Part shown: positions 33,601 to 42,986 of the stretch, piece after piece | Position numbering within the stretch: position 1 is the stretch's first letter | How the letters are laid out: the number at the start of each line of letters is the position of its first letter | Assembly (NCBI RefSeq): GCF_019774615.1 | Contig: NZ_CP081496.1 | Coordinates: 1,674,001 to 1,738,000, forward strand | Reading direction: 5' to 3' | DNA: 64,000 nucleotides | Origin: Streptomyces sp. BHT-5-2 | Lineage (GTDB): Bacteria; Actinomycetota; Actinomycetes; Streptomycetales; Streptomycetaceae | Made by a program: the position numbers and the translations under genes | Notes under the pieces: model-generated | The model's database searches: none | What the model saw: only the letters and a program-made list of their open reading frames with translations | Told to the model about the DNA's origin: nothing

Positions 33601-34422
33601 ATGGCCGACGACGACCGGCGGCGCGCCCTCGCGGAGTTCCTGCGCTCGCGCCGGGAGCGGATCACCCCGCGGGATGCGGGCATCCTGGCCGGGCCCCGGC
33701 GGCGGACGCCGGGGCTGCGGCGCGAAGAGGTCGCCCAGCTGTCCGGTGTCAGTGTCACCTGGTACACCTGGTTGGAACAGGCCCGGGACATCGGCGTCAG
33801 CCGGCAGGTCCTGGCCAGTCTGTCGCGCGCCCTGATGCTCGGCCCGGTCGAGCGGCGCCACCTGTACGCGCTGGCCGGCGAACTCCCTCCGGAGCAGCCG
33901 GACCACACCGGCCCCGGCCCCGCCCTACAGCGCCTGGTGGACGCCCTGGACCCGTACCCGGCCTATCTGCTCGACGCCAACTGGGACCTGGTCGCCTGGA
34001 ACCGCGCCGAGGCCGGCCTGATCGGCGACCCGGGCAGACTGGCCCCCCAGGAGCGCAACCTGCTCCGGGTGGTCTTCACCGACCCGGCGATGCGGACGCT
34101 CCTGGACGACTGGGAGGGGCAGGCGCGGGACCTCGTCGCCCAGTTCCGGGCGGACGCCGGCGAGCGGTTCGGTGATCCCCGACTCGATCGGCTGACCCGG
34201 GAACTCTCCGCGCAGAGCCCGGAGTTCACCAGGTGGTGGCAGGCGCACCACCTCGCGGACCTGGGAAGCACGCGGCGGACCTTCCGGCATCCGCGGGTCG
34301 GGGCGCTGGTCTTCGACTACGTGAAGCTGGCGGCGTTGGAAGCGCCCGGGGTCAAGCTGTTCGTGTGCATGCCGCACGACGAGGCGACGCGGGAGAAGCT
34401 GCCCCGACTGCTGGAGTGCTGA
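33601..34422 (+). CDS. XRE-type regulator with MmyB-like domain
   Basis: 273 residues from ATG 33601, with GGGAGAG just upstream. The longer frame to 33364 overlaps the MFS gene and was rejected. HTH residues are 5-75 (EFLRSRRERITPRDAGI, GLRREEVAQLSGVSVTWYTWLEQ). The C-terminal ligand-binding part has YPAYLLDANWDLVAWNRAEAGLIG, LLDDWEGQARDLVAQFRADAG, TRWWQAHHLADLGSTRRTFRHPRVGALVFDYVKLAA and LFVCMPHDEATREKL. The same architecture occurs at 26318-27334. The divergent MFS exporter is the probable target. Confidence 0.92.
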   Translation: MADDDRRRALAEFLRSRRERITPRDAGILAGPRRRTPGLRREEVAQLSGVSVTWYTWLEQARDIGVSRQVLASLSRALMLGPVERRHLYALAGELPPEQPDHTGPGPALQRLVDALDPYPAYLLDANWDLVAWNRAEAGLIGDPGRLAPQERNLLRVVFTDPAMRTLLDDWEGQARDLVAQFRADAGERFGDPRLDRLTRELSAQSPEFTRWWQAHHLADLGSTRRTFRHPRVGALVFDYVKLAALEAPGVKLFVCMPHDEATREKLPRLLEC

Positions 34423-34460
34423 ACGGCGCTGGGGCGGGCGTCGGTTGCCGTTCCTGCCGG

Positions 34461-35405
34461 TCAGCGCCGGTCGGTCGGCTGGACGGCCAGGGCCTTGAAG
34501 AACGTGTAGTGGAAGCTGCCCCCGGGCTCCGCGGCGCGCCGTAGGTCGGCGATGCCGCGGTCCCATTCGGCGGGCGTCGTCAGCCCCGCGGCGAGGGCCT
34601 CGTCCCGTACGGATTCGATCATGGCGACGAAGGTCCGGAGGGTGAAGCCGTAGACGAGGCCGGGCCGGCTTGCGTCGGCGTAGACGGTACGCGGCCGGAC
34701 GGCGACGTCCTCGAAGCCGGCCGCGCGGAGAAGCGGGTACAACTGCCGCCCCAGCAGGGCGTTTCCGCGGGCTGCCGCCTGGAGGCGGACCTGGTGGCCG
34801 ATCACCCGGCGGGCGGCCGGGCTGTCGGGATGGAAGACGGCCGAGCCGTGGTCGCCCTCGATGGCGGTGAGGGTGCCGCCCGGGCGCAGTACGCGGCGCA
34901 GCTCGGTCAGCGCGCGCAGGGGGTCGGGGAGGTGTTCCAGGACGAAGCAGAGGAAGACGTGGTCGAAGGAGGCATCAGGAAAGGGAAGTTGGTGCAGGTC
35001 GGCGCGGTGCCAGCGCACCTGGGCCGAGGCGTGCGGGGCGTAGGCGGCCAGGTGGGCGCGGGCCTGGTCGAGGGAGGAAGCGGAGCGGTCGACGGCGGCT
35101 ATACGGGCGCCCGGGCTGTTGTCGACCAGGTGCACGGTCTGCGCGCCGACGCCGCAGCCCACTTCCAGGACGTGGCTCCCGGCCGGGTAGGACGTCCCGG
35201 CGTGCAGTAGTTGGGCCAGGGTGTCGGCCTGGTCCCCGAGGCGGCGCGCCTCCTGGTCGGAGTAGCCGTGGACGTAGCCGGGGGCGGAAGAGAGGGGGGA
35301 GAGGGAGGCGGGGGGTGTGGTGGGGGAGGTGTTCGGGGTGACGGCCGGGGGTGTGGTGGTGGATGCGACTGGGGCGTGGGCCTCGGCATGGGCTTGCGCG
35401 TTCAT
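34461..35405 (-). CDS. SAM-dependent class I methyltransferase
   Basis: 314 residues from ATG 35405. A Thr/Pro-rich leader (about 1-55) precedes the methyltransferase core: motif I is VLEVGCGVGAQTVHL (about 82-96), then ARIAAVDRSASSL, RADLHQLPFPDASFDHVFLCFVLEHL and LRVLRPGGTL-like ELRRVLRPGGTLTAIEGD. The C-terminal half has GFTLRTFVAMIESVRDEAL. The order is that of UbiE/ubiquinone-type small-molecule methyltransferases; the substrate is unknown. The divergent MocR-type regulator starts 88 bp away, with three 24-bp-phased direct repeats in between. Confidence 0.9.
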   Translation of the reverse strand: MNAQAHAEAHAPVASTTTPPAVTPNTSPTTPPASLSPLSSAPGYVHGYSDQEARRLGDQADTLAQLLHAGTSYPAGSHVLEVGCGVGAQTVHLVDNSPGARIAAVDRSASSLDQARAHLAAYAPHASAQVRWHRADLHQLPFPDASFDHVFLCFVLEHLPDPLRALTELRRVLRPGGTLTAIEGDHGSAVFHPDSPAARRVIGHQVRLQAAARGNALLGRQLYPLLRAAGFEDVAVRPRTVYADASRPGLVYGFTLRTFVAMIESVRDEALAAGLTTPAEWDRGIADLRRAAEPGGSFHYTFFKALAVQPTDRR

Positions 35406-35430
35406 GGAGCAACGGTCGCTGGAGAATGGC

Positions 35431-35495
35431 CCGATGGACAGGTCCAAAGAGGGTGCGATCGAGCGGTCCATAGCGGGCGCGATCGAGCGGTCCAT
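35431..35495. promoter_or_regulatory. Three direct repeats with 24-bp period, probable MocR operator
   Basis: GCGATCGAGCGGTCCAT occurs perfectly at 35455-35471 and 35479-35495. A third copy (12 of 17 bases) sits at 35431-35447. It fills the divergent intergenic region. Direct repeats are typical for MocR/PdxR binding. Confidence 0.7.
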
Positions 35496-37038
35496 GGATG
35501 CGCCGGTTCCCGGGCCCGCGGCCGCCACCGGCTCCGATTTCCTTCAGCTGAGGATCGCCGAGGCGCCCGTAGGAGGCCGGGCGGACTGGCTCGCCGGTGA
35601 GCTGCGGCGGGCGATCGCCGACGGTCGGCTGCCGGTCGGGAGCAGGTTGCCCGCGACCCGGGTGCTCGCCGCCGATCTGCGGGTCTCCCGGGGCCTGGTC
35701 ACCGAGGCGTACCAACGGCTGCGGGAGAACGGCCAGGTGGCCGGCCGGGGCCGCGGCGGCACGGTGGTGGTCGCCGCCCCCATGGCGGTCGGGGGCGGCC
35801 CCGCGGGCACACCCGTACCGGCCGGACCGGCCCCGGTGCTGTCCCCGAGGGCAACGGGCCCCGCCGCCACCCCGTACACCACCCCACCCCGCAGCGACAT
35901 CTTCGACGCCCTCCGCGCGACCCCCGCGCGGATCGACCTCACACCCGGTGTGCCCGACCTGGCCTCGTTCCCCCGCGCCGCCTGGCTGCGCGCCGAGCGC
36001 GCGGTGTTCGCCTCACTCCCGTCCTCGGCCTTCGGGTACGGCGACCCCCGGGGCGCCCCGGAACTCCGCCGGGCCGTCGTCCACTGGCTGGCCCGCAACC
36101 GCGGCATACGGGCCGACCCCGCCGACGTCCTGATCGTCTCCGGCACCGCACAGGCACTCGGGCTGATCGCCCAGGTCCTCCGTGCCGACGGCATCGACGC
36201 CATCGCCGTGGAGGACCCCGGCTCCCTCGGTGCCCGACAGCACCTCCACCACTGGGGCGCGGCGACCCCGCCGGTCCCGGTGGACGAGGACGGCGTACGC
36301 GTCGATGCGTTGCGGGCGACCGGCGCGCGGGCCGCCCTGCTCACCCCGGCGCACCAGTTCCCGACCGGCGTGGTGCTCGACGGGGCCCGCCGCCGCGACC
36401 TGCTCCGCTGGGCCCGCGACACCGGTGGCCTGATCATCGAGGACGACTACGACGCCGAGCACCGTTACGACCGCCCGCCGGTCCCCGCCCTGCACTCCCT
36501 CCTCGCCGATCACGTCTGTTACGCGGGCAGCGTCTCCAAACTCCTGGCCCCCGCCCTACGGGTCGGGTGGCTACTCGCCCCGCCCCGTTACCGGGAGGCG
36601 CTGGTGGACGCCAAACGGTTCGCCGACCTCGGCAATGGCACACTGCCGCAACTGGTACTGGCCCGTTTGATGGACTCCGGTGAACTGGAGCGCCTGATAC
36701 GGCAGTTGCGCCGCCGCCATCGGGAGCGCCGGGACGCCCTCATCGCGGCGGCCCGCGCCCACCTCCCGGAGGCGGTGGTGCACGGCGCCGCGGCCGGCCT
36801 GCACCTGACGCTCACCTTCCGGCCCACCGCCCCGCCCGACACCGAACTGGCCGCGGCTGCCCTCGCCCGCGGCGTCAAGGTCCACCCGCTGTCCTGGCAC
36901 GGCCAAGCCCCCTACGGGCAGCCGGGCCTCGTACTGGGCTACGCGGCGCGCACACCAGGAGAGTTGACGGAAGGCATCGCCATACTGGGGGAGGTGGTGA
37001 GGGCCACGGCCAAACGGGGCAGCGAAGCCGAAAGGTGA
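35494..37038 (+). CDS. MocR-type transcriptional regulator (GntR domain fused to PLP aminotransferase)
   Basis: 514 residues from ATG 35494. Earlier in-frame ATGs at 35404 and 35434 would place the operator repeats inside the protein. Residues about 25-95 are a GntR winged helix (WLAGELRRAIADGRLPVGSRLPATRVLAADLRVSRGLVTEAYQRL). A ~65-residue Pro/Gly linker follows. Residues about 165-500 are a fold-type I aminotransferase: FGYGDPRGAPELRRAVVHWLARNRGI, EDPGSLGARQH, TPAHQFPTG, IIEDDYDAEHRYD, and YAGSVSKLLAPALRVGW with the PLP lysine. MocR proteins sense PLP or an amino compound and switch a divergent gene, here the methyltransferase. Confidence 0.93.
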   Translation: MDAPVPGPAAATGSDFLQLRIAEAPVGGRADWLAGELRRAIADGRLPVGSRLPATRVLAADLRVSRGLVTEAYQRLRENGQVAGRGRGGTVVVAAPMAVGGGPAGTPVPAGPAPVLSPRATGPAATPYTTPPRSDIFDALRATPARIDLTPGVPDLASFPRAAWLRAERAVFASLPSSAFGYGDPRGAPELRRAVVHWLARNRGIRADPADVLIVSGTAQALGLIAQVLRADGIDAIAVEDPGSLGARQHLHHWGAATPPVPVDEDGVRVDALRATGARAALLTPAHQFPTGVVLDGARRRDLLRWARDTGGLIIEDDYDAEHRYDRPPVPALHSLLADHVCYAGSVSKLLAPALRVGWLLAPPRYREALVDAKRFADLGNGTLPQLVLARLMDSGELERLIRQLRRRHRERRDALIAAARAHLPEAVVHGAAAGLHLTLTFRPTAPPDTELAAAALARGVKVHPLSWHGQAPYGQPGLVLGYAARTPGELTEGIAILGEVVRATAKRGSEAER

Positions 37039-37066
37039 ACCCTCACCGGGAACGGATCAGGAACCC

Positions 37067-37531
37067 TCACCGGAACGGAATCGGCAGCCCCCGTTCCCCT
37101 TCCGGCCGCGCCCCGAAAATCCTCCGCTCCCCTTCCCCGATCCGTACGTCGTGGATCCCCGCCTCCCGCCGCCGCATCAGCCCCGATCCGTCGAACTCCC
37201 ACAGCTCATTGCCGTAACTCCGCCACCACTGACCACTGGTGTCCCGGCTCTCGTACTGGAACCGCACCGCGATCCGGTCCCCCGCGTACGACCAGAGCTC
37301 CTTGCGCAGCGCGTAGTCCAGCTCCCGGGCCCACTTCTGCCGCAGGAACGCGACGATCTCGGAACGCCCGGCGAGGAACGTGTCCCGGTTCCGCCAGACC
37401 GAGTCCTCGGTGTACGCGAGGGCCACCCGTTCCGGATCGCGTGTGTTCCAGGCGTCCTCGGCGGCCTGGACCTTCTGCCGCGCACTCCCCTCGTCGAACG
37501 GGGGGAACGGGGGCCGCGGTTCGGTGGTCAT
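37067..37531 (-). CDS. DUF1348 / NTF2-like protein
   Basis: 154 residues: [106 protein letters not shown]. This is a close match to the DUF1348 group of SnoaL/NTF2-like proteins, cone-shaped folds that can bind or process small hydrophobic molecules. The protein ends with [17 protein letters not shown], the usual terminus for the family. It is divergent from a TetR regulator 170 bp away and is the likely target of the two palindromes at 37632-37682. Confidence 0.9.
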   Translation of the reverse strand: MTTEPRPPFPPFDEGSARQKVQAAEDAWNTRDPERVALAYTEDSVWRNRDTFLAGRSEIVAFLRQKWARELDYALRKELWSYAGDRIAVRFQYESRDTSGQWWRSYGNELWEFDGSGLMRRREAGIHDVRIGEGERRIFGARPEGERGLPIPFR

Positions 37532-37631
37532 GGCATGGCTCCTATCTGGGCGGACGTGGACTCGGATATGGACGCGGAGGTGGATGCGGAGGTGGATGCG
37601 GACGCGGACACGGCTGCGTCCGTGACGGCCA

Positions 37632-37682
37632 GAGAACGATCGTTCTCCACCGGCGCGGCTAGTCTAGAGAACGAACGTTCTC
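37632..37682. promoter_or_regulatory. Paired TetR-type operators
   Basis: GAGAACGATCGTTCTC (37632-37647) is a perfect 16-bp palindrome. GAGAACGAACGTTCTC (37667-37682) differs only at one central position. They are 35 bp apart, and a TAGTCT -10 box (37660-37665) lies between them, upstream of the TetR gene. Confidence 0.85.
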
Positions 37683-37700
37683 CCGGGAAGGCAGGCCCTT

Positions 37701-38309
37701 GTGACGGCCCATGACGATGTCCAGGGCAATGCCCGCGACGACATCCGGACGCAGATCCTCGACGCGGCGGAAAAGCTCTTCTACGAGCGCGGCATCCAGG
37801 CCGTCGGCATGGACGGGCTCCGCGCCGCCGCCGACGTGTCCCTCAAGCGCCTCTACGCCACCTTCCCCGCCAAACACGACCTCGTCGAGGCGTATCTCCG
37901 CCGCCGCGACGCCCGCTGGCGCAGCGACCTCGCCGCCTACGTGGGCGGCCGGACCGGGCCCGATGCCACCCCTCCGGCCCGCATCCTCGCCGTCTTCGAC
38001 TGGCTCGCCGCCTGGTTCGACGCCCCGGACTTCCGCGGCTGCGCCTTCATCAACGCCTACGGCGAACTGGGCACCACCTCGGATCGGGTCGCTCGCGTCA
38101 CCCGCGACCACAAACGCGCCCTGCACGCCTACCTCGCCGACCTGGCCCGCCCCTTGGGTCACCCCGACCCCACGGCCCTGGCCGCCCAACTGGCGCTCCT
38201 GGTCGACGGTGCCATCACCGGCGCCGCCATATCCGGCGACCCGGCCCCGGCCCGTACTGCTCGCGCGACGGCTGCGGCCCTGCTCGGTACACCTGCCGAT
38301 GACGCCTAA
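37701..38309 (+). CDS. TetR family transcriptional regulator
   Basis: 202 residues from GTG 37701, with GGAAGG upstream. HTH residues are about 15-60 (TQILDAAEKLFYERGIQAVGMDGLRAAADVSLKRLYATFPAKHDLVEAYL). The C-terminal helices include WLAAWFDAPDFRGCAFINAYGEL and LVDGAITGAAISG, a pattern of the subgroup of TetR regulators that control NTF2- or oxidoreductase-type genes. Two 16-bp palindromes overlap its promoter and should give autoregulation plus control of the divergent NTF2-like gene. Confidence 0.92.
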   Translation: MTAHDDVQGNARDDIRTQILDAAEKLFYERGIQAVGMDGLRAAADVSLKRLYATFPAKHDLVEAYLRRRDARWRSDLAAYVGGRTGPDATPPARILAVFDWLAAWFDAPDFRGCAFINAYGELGTTSDRVARVTRDHKRALHAYLADLARPLGHPDPTALAAQLALLVDGAITGAAISGDPAPARTARATAAALLGTPADDA

Positions 38310-38443
38310 TGATTGAACACAAAAAGAACTGCGGGCCGGTTTATCGGGTGCCAGGGCGCACTCGGCGGCGTTGTCAGTGCCGTGTGCGAAAGTGGATCCA
38401 GCAGATGAGCTGAGCCGAACAGCGACGGGGGAGGGGGCTCACC

Positions 38444-38854
38444 ATGCCGCTGGCGGACGAAGTAGCCGCGTTCCATGCAGGACGACCGAATCCGGCCGCC
38501 CTCATCGGCGAATTCCGACGTGCAGTCGTCATACTCCCGATCGCCGACGACGCCTTTCTGGCCGCCGACTTGGACGGCATCCGCTGGCTTTACGCATTCA
38601 GCGACGAGGATTCCGTGTCCCGTTTCGCCGCGGGCCGCGGAAGCGACCCGGCGGCGGAATGGCAGTACGCCACCGTGTCCGGCGCCCGGATCCTCGACGT
38701 GCTGATACCCGGCATCGAGGGCCCGGCGGGCGTCGCCCTGGACGCCGGAAGCGCGCAAGGGATGCTTTTCCCGCCGGTATCCGGAATCGTCCCGGACCGC
38801 GTCGCGGTCGACGCCGAGAACGGAATATCCACGACCTCGTCTTCCGAGGCATAG
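38444..38854 (+). CDS. SseB-like protein of a type VII / RHS toxin locus
   Basis: 136 residues from ATG 38444, with GGGGGAGGGGG upstream. The central VVILPIADDAFLAADLDGIRWLYAFSDEDSVSRFA and the C-terminal VSGIVPDRVAVDAE fit the SseB N-terminal domain fold, seen in many actinobacterial toxin loci as a small accessory protein. The next gene starts 33 nt downstream. It is the first gene of the island and probably begins the operon. Precise role is unknown; a chaperone or adaptor role is inferred from position. Confidence 0.78.
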   Translation: MPLADEVAAFHAGRPNPAALIGEFRRAVVILPIADDAFLAADLDGIRWLYAFSDEDSVSRFAAGRGSDPAAEWQYATVSGARILDVLIPGIEGPAGVALDAGSAQGMLFPPVSGIVPDRVAVDAENGISTTSSSEA

Positions 38855-38887
38855 AGCAGCATCACGCACGTCTAGGGGGGAACGTCC

Positions 38888-39502
38888 ATGGGGCTCATCG
38901 GGGGCGACGGCTACCGTACCGACCCGGAGGCTTTCGAGCAGCTCACCAAAGGCATAAATGCCGCAATGGGCGAACTCAAGGAGCTGGGTTTCGATATCGA
39001 GGCCCAACTCGGCCGCGGTTTCGACCGGTTGTCGCTGGACGCCGTGGAATGCGGTGACGACGGACTGGCGTCGGTCTTCTCCTCGTTCTGCGACCGCTGG
39101 GGCTGGGGCGTCCGCACCCTGATGCAGGACGCCAACGCGTTCTCCGAGAAGCTGGGCCTCACCGCCGGGAACTACTACGAGCAGGAGCAGTACGCCTCCG
39201 ACCTCCTCAAGCAGGGCGTGAACGCCGCGTTCGGCGACCCGACCAAGTCGGCGGAGCAACTGCACAAGACGTCCTGGAGCAAGCTCAAGGACGACGTCAT
39301 CGACGCAAACACGGACTTCGACTGGGACCCGAACTCGAAGGCGTCCCAGGAGTCGTTCCAGCGGACGGACGAGGCCCTGGGCCGGTTTGGGCACGAGGTG
39401 TCGGCGGTCCCGGGCCGCCTGCTGAACGGGGGCGATGACCCGGCCGACACCACGGCAGAGATCGTGGAGGCGGAACAGACACACGGGGGCAGCGACAAGT
39501 GA
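38888..39502 (+). CDS. WXG100/LXG-like type VII secretion partner
   Basis: 204 residues from ATG 38888. It is mostly helical: YRTDPEAFEQLTKGINAAMGELKELGF, then FCDRWGWGVRTLMQDANAFSEKLGLTAGNYYEQEQYASDLLKQ with a WGWG element in the turn, and a polar C-terminus. The layout (two long helices with a tryptophan turn, then a tail) is that of the ESX-like partners that precede RHS toxins in Streptomyces. The RHS gene's GTG overlaps the stop by 4 nt, so the two are coupled. It probably helps the toxin enter the type VII machinery. Confidence 0.82.
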   Translation: MGLIGGDGYRTDPEAFEQLTKGINAAMGELKELGFDIEAQLGRGFDRLSLDAVECGDDGLASVFSSFCDRWGWGVRTLMQDANAFSEKLGLTAGNYYEQEQYASDLLKQGVNAAFGDPTKSAEQLHKTSWSKLKDDVIDANTDFDWDPNSKASQESFQRTDEALGRFGHEVSAVPGRLLNGGDDPADTTAEIVEAEQTHGGSDK

Positions 39503-42500
39503 ACTGGTTCGAGAGCGGTCTCAACAAGGTCGCCGACGGGGTGGGCGAGTTCACGGACGCCGTGGAGCGCGGCGCCGGGGAGGTCGCCGAGTACGGTGCC
39601 GACAAACTGGGCGACGGCCTGGAGGCGATCGGTGCGGACGGGCGACGGCGCGCCCCTCTCCCGCACCCCGGACGGCGACTACTTCCTCGTCGACCCGGTC
39701 ACCGGCATCCGCCGCTACTTCACCACCCACACCGAGAACCTCGCCCTCCTCGACGAGATCTCCGACCGCCACGGCAACCACCAGACCTTCGACTACACCG
39801 AGGACGGCACGCCCACCGCCATCGCCAGCAGCGCCGGCTACCGCCTCCTGCTGACGACCGAGAGGACCGTCGACGGGACCGCCGAGGGCGCCCGCATCAC
39901 CGCCCTCCACCTCGCCGGCGCCGCCCCCGACGGCGGCGACCAACTCCTCGTCACCTACGGCTACGACGCCTTCGGCCACCTCGCCACCGTCACCCGCCCC
40001 TCCTCCGACCGCCCCCTCCGCTTCACCTACGACGACGCCGGCCGCATCACCTCCTGGACCGACACCAACGGCAGCAGCTACACCTACGCCTACGACGAGG
40101 CGGACCGCTGCACCTCACAGGGCGGCATAGCGGGCCACCTCCGCGCCCGCTACATCTGGGGCGACCCGGACCCGGACACGGGCCTGCGCACCAACCGCTT
40201 CTTCAACTCCCAGGACCAGCTGACCACTTACCAGGTCAACGACCACCACCAGATCGTCACGACCACCGACCCGACCGGCGCCACCACCCGCACCACCCGC
40301 GACACCAAGCACCGCATCCTCTCCACCACCGACGCCCTCGGCCGCACCACCCACTTCACCTACGACGACGCGGGCCGCCCGGTGGCGGTCACCCTCCCCG
40401 ACGGCACCACCTCCACCACGACTTACGACGCCCACGGCAACCCCCGTACCGTCACCGGCCCGGACGGCACCACCTGGACCCACACCTACGACTCCCGCAG
40501 CCTCCGCGTCGCCACCACCGACCCCGTCGGTGCCACCACCACCTACACCCACGACGCCCGCGGCAACCTCGCCTCCGTCACCGACGCCCTCGGCCACACC
40601 ACCCACATCACCTGCAACGCCGCCGGCTTGCCCGCCTCGGTCACCGACCCCCTGGGCCACACCACCCACTACACCCGCGACGCCTTCGGCCGCACAACCG
40701 CCGTGACGGACCCCCTCGGCGCCACCACCCACATGCTGTGGACAGTCGAAGGCAAACTCGCCGCCCGCACCGATCCCACGGGCGCCACCGAGACGTGGAC
40801 CTACGACGGCGAGGGCAACCGCCTCACCCACACCGACGCCGTAGGCCAGACGACCCACTTCTCCTACACCCACTTCGATCTCCTCTCCGCCCGTACCGAC
40901 CCCGACGGCGTCCGCTACGAGTTCGCCCACGACACCGAACTCCGCCTCACCCAGGTCACCAACCCCCAGGGCCTCACCTGGAACTACACCTACGACGGCG
41001 CCGGCCGCCTGATATCCGAATCCGACTTCGACGACCGCGTCCTCTCCTACGCCCACGACGTAGCGGGCCAACTCGCCTCCCGGACAAACGGTTTGGGCGA
41101 AGTTACGACCTACACCCGCGACACGCTCGGCCGCATCACCTCCAAAGACGCCGCGGGGCTGATCACCACCTACGCCCACGACCCCGCCGGCAACCTCCAC
41201 CAGGCGACCAACCCCGATGCCACCGTCACCTACACCCGAGACGTCCTGGGCCGCGTACTGACCGAGACGGTCAACGGCCGCACCATGACGTTCACTTACG
41301 ACATCCTGGGCCGCCGCACCTCCCGCACCACCCCCACCGGCCACCACACCACCTACACCTACGACGCCGCCGGCAACCGCACCGGCATGGACATCGCCGG
41401 CCACCCGCTCTCCTTCGAGTACGACGCCGCCGGCCAGGAACTCACCCGCACCATCGGCGGCACCCTCCACCTCACCCACACCTGGGACCCCACCGGCCGC
41501 CTGACCGGCCAGTCGCTGTCAGCAGCCGCCGCGGACCCCACCGGCACCGCCCAGTCCGAGCTCCACCAGGTCCTCCAACGCGCCTACACCTACCGCCCCG
41601 ACGGCCACCTCACCGCCATCGACGACTCCCACACCGGCCGCCGCACCTTCGACCTCGACCCCGCGGGCCGCGTGACGGCGGTCCATGCCACGGACTGGAC
41701 GGAGACGTACGCGTACGACGCGGCGGGCAACCAGACTTATGCGGCTTGGCCTGACCATCACCCCAATGCGTCAGCGCGGGGCGAGCGTTCCTACGAGGGC
41801 ATGAACCTCACTCGTGCGGGACGAGTTCGGTATGAACACGATGGGCTGGGCCGGGTTACTTTGCGCCAGAAGGTCCGTTCTTCTCGGAAGCCCGATACCT
41901 GGCAGTATACGTGGAACAGTGAGGGCTGCCTCGCGAAAGTTGTTACTCCTGACGGCGCTGCTTGGCGATATCTCTACGACCCGTTTGCGCGACGCATATC
42001 GAAACAACGCGTCACCATCGAGGGTGCAACAGAATCAGAGGAATTCTGCTGGGATGGCCCTACTCTCGTCGAGGAAGAAAGTCATGGACTTGACTCATCG
42101 GAATCAGTGGTTCTGACTTGGGAACATCAAGGCATTGCGCTCCTGAGTCAAACTGAAAGAAAGATTTCCCATCCGGCGGCGAATGAATCTCGGTCGATTG
42201 TCGACCAACGTTTCTTTTCCGTCGTTGCGGACTTGGTAGGAACGCCCGCGGGGCTTGTATCTGACAGCGGCGAGATTTCGTGGTATGGGAGATCTACGCT
42301 TTGGGGTATAACTTCTTGGGGTTCTGATGCTCAAGCCTATACCCCGATCGGGTTCCCTGGTCAATATGTCGACCCGGAAACTCAACTCCACTATAACTAT
42401 CACCGCTACTACGATCTGGACAGTGGTCGATTTCTGACTCCGGACCCGTTGGGGATAAAACCTTCAGAAAACCCGTTTACCTATGCCCCGAACCCGTACG

Positions 42501-42982
42501 CTTGGGTGGATCCGAATGGCTTGACTGTATGCAAGCCATCGCTTTTCAGCCGAGTCAAGTCGTTCTTTGGTAAGGGAGGGGTGGATGGTGGTGTATCCGG
42601 GCAAACTCATTCGCCCCGTATGCTTGAGCCTTCCGCGCCCGGCATTGGAGACGTGGCCAATCTCCATGGACCATTCCATAGGTTGGCTTCGCCCACACAA
42701 ACCCGGGCTCACACCGATCTGGTGATCGAATCCGGTCAGCTTTGGGGGCGCGAACCTAGGTGGGGTGGTGGCGCCACAGCACAGGCGCATAGAGGTCCGC
42801 TTCCGGCTAATGCCCCTCCGGGGAGCTTCGAATTCTATACATCGGTAGAGCCGAAGCCTCAGCGTAATACGCCGCCGGGGTATGCTTCCTGGGAATATGG
42901 GAAAGAATCGGGTGTGGGTCACCTTGTCCATGAGGGCGAGGAATTTGCTTGGATACCAGTTTTTGTCACGGAGGTAAGATAG
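39499..42982 (+). pseudogene. RHS/YD-repeat toxin gene with deletion and frameshift near the 5' end
   Basis: The N-terminus starts at GTG 39499 (MNWFESGLNKVADGVGEFTD...GLEAIGADG) in one frame. Near 39640 the RHS reading continues in another frame (ATG 39596; RTGDGAPLSRTPDGDYFLVDP), so ~1-1.5 kb of the usual N-terminal region (WXG-type domain, DUF6531) is missing. The rest (39.65-42.5 kb) holds many YD repeats (e.g. YDDAGRPVAVTLPDG, YDAAGNRTGMDI) and the RHS core end YHRYYDLDSGRFLTPDPLG, NPYAWVDPNGL. The last ~130 residues are the variable tip: HRLASPTQTRAHTDLVIESG, SFEFYTSVEP, HLVHEGEEFAWIPVFVTEVR. From about 41.8 kb the DNA is AT-richer. Whether the downstream frame is translated is unknown. 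Confidence 0.85.
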
Positions 42983-42986
42983 TTAG

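Noticed and set aside
40115..41479. A minus-strand 454-residue frame rich in Gly/Val inside the RHS gene
   Set aside because: It mirrors the YD repeats antisense and has no domain.
39640..41700. Possible CRISPR or satellite array within the RHS gene
   Set aside because: The periodic sequence is protein-coding YD repeats with varied spacing, not identical repeats with spacers.
39499..41754. A 751-residue frame continuing past the RHS N-terminus
   Set aside because: After residue ~47 it becomes Arg/His/Pro-rich nonsense; the RHS core is in another frame.
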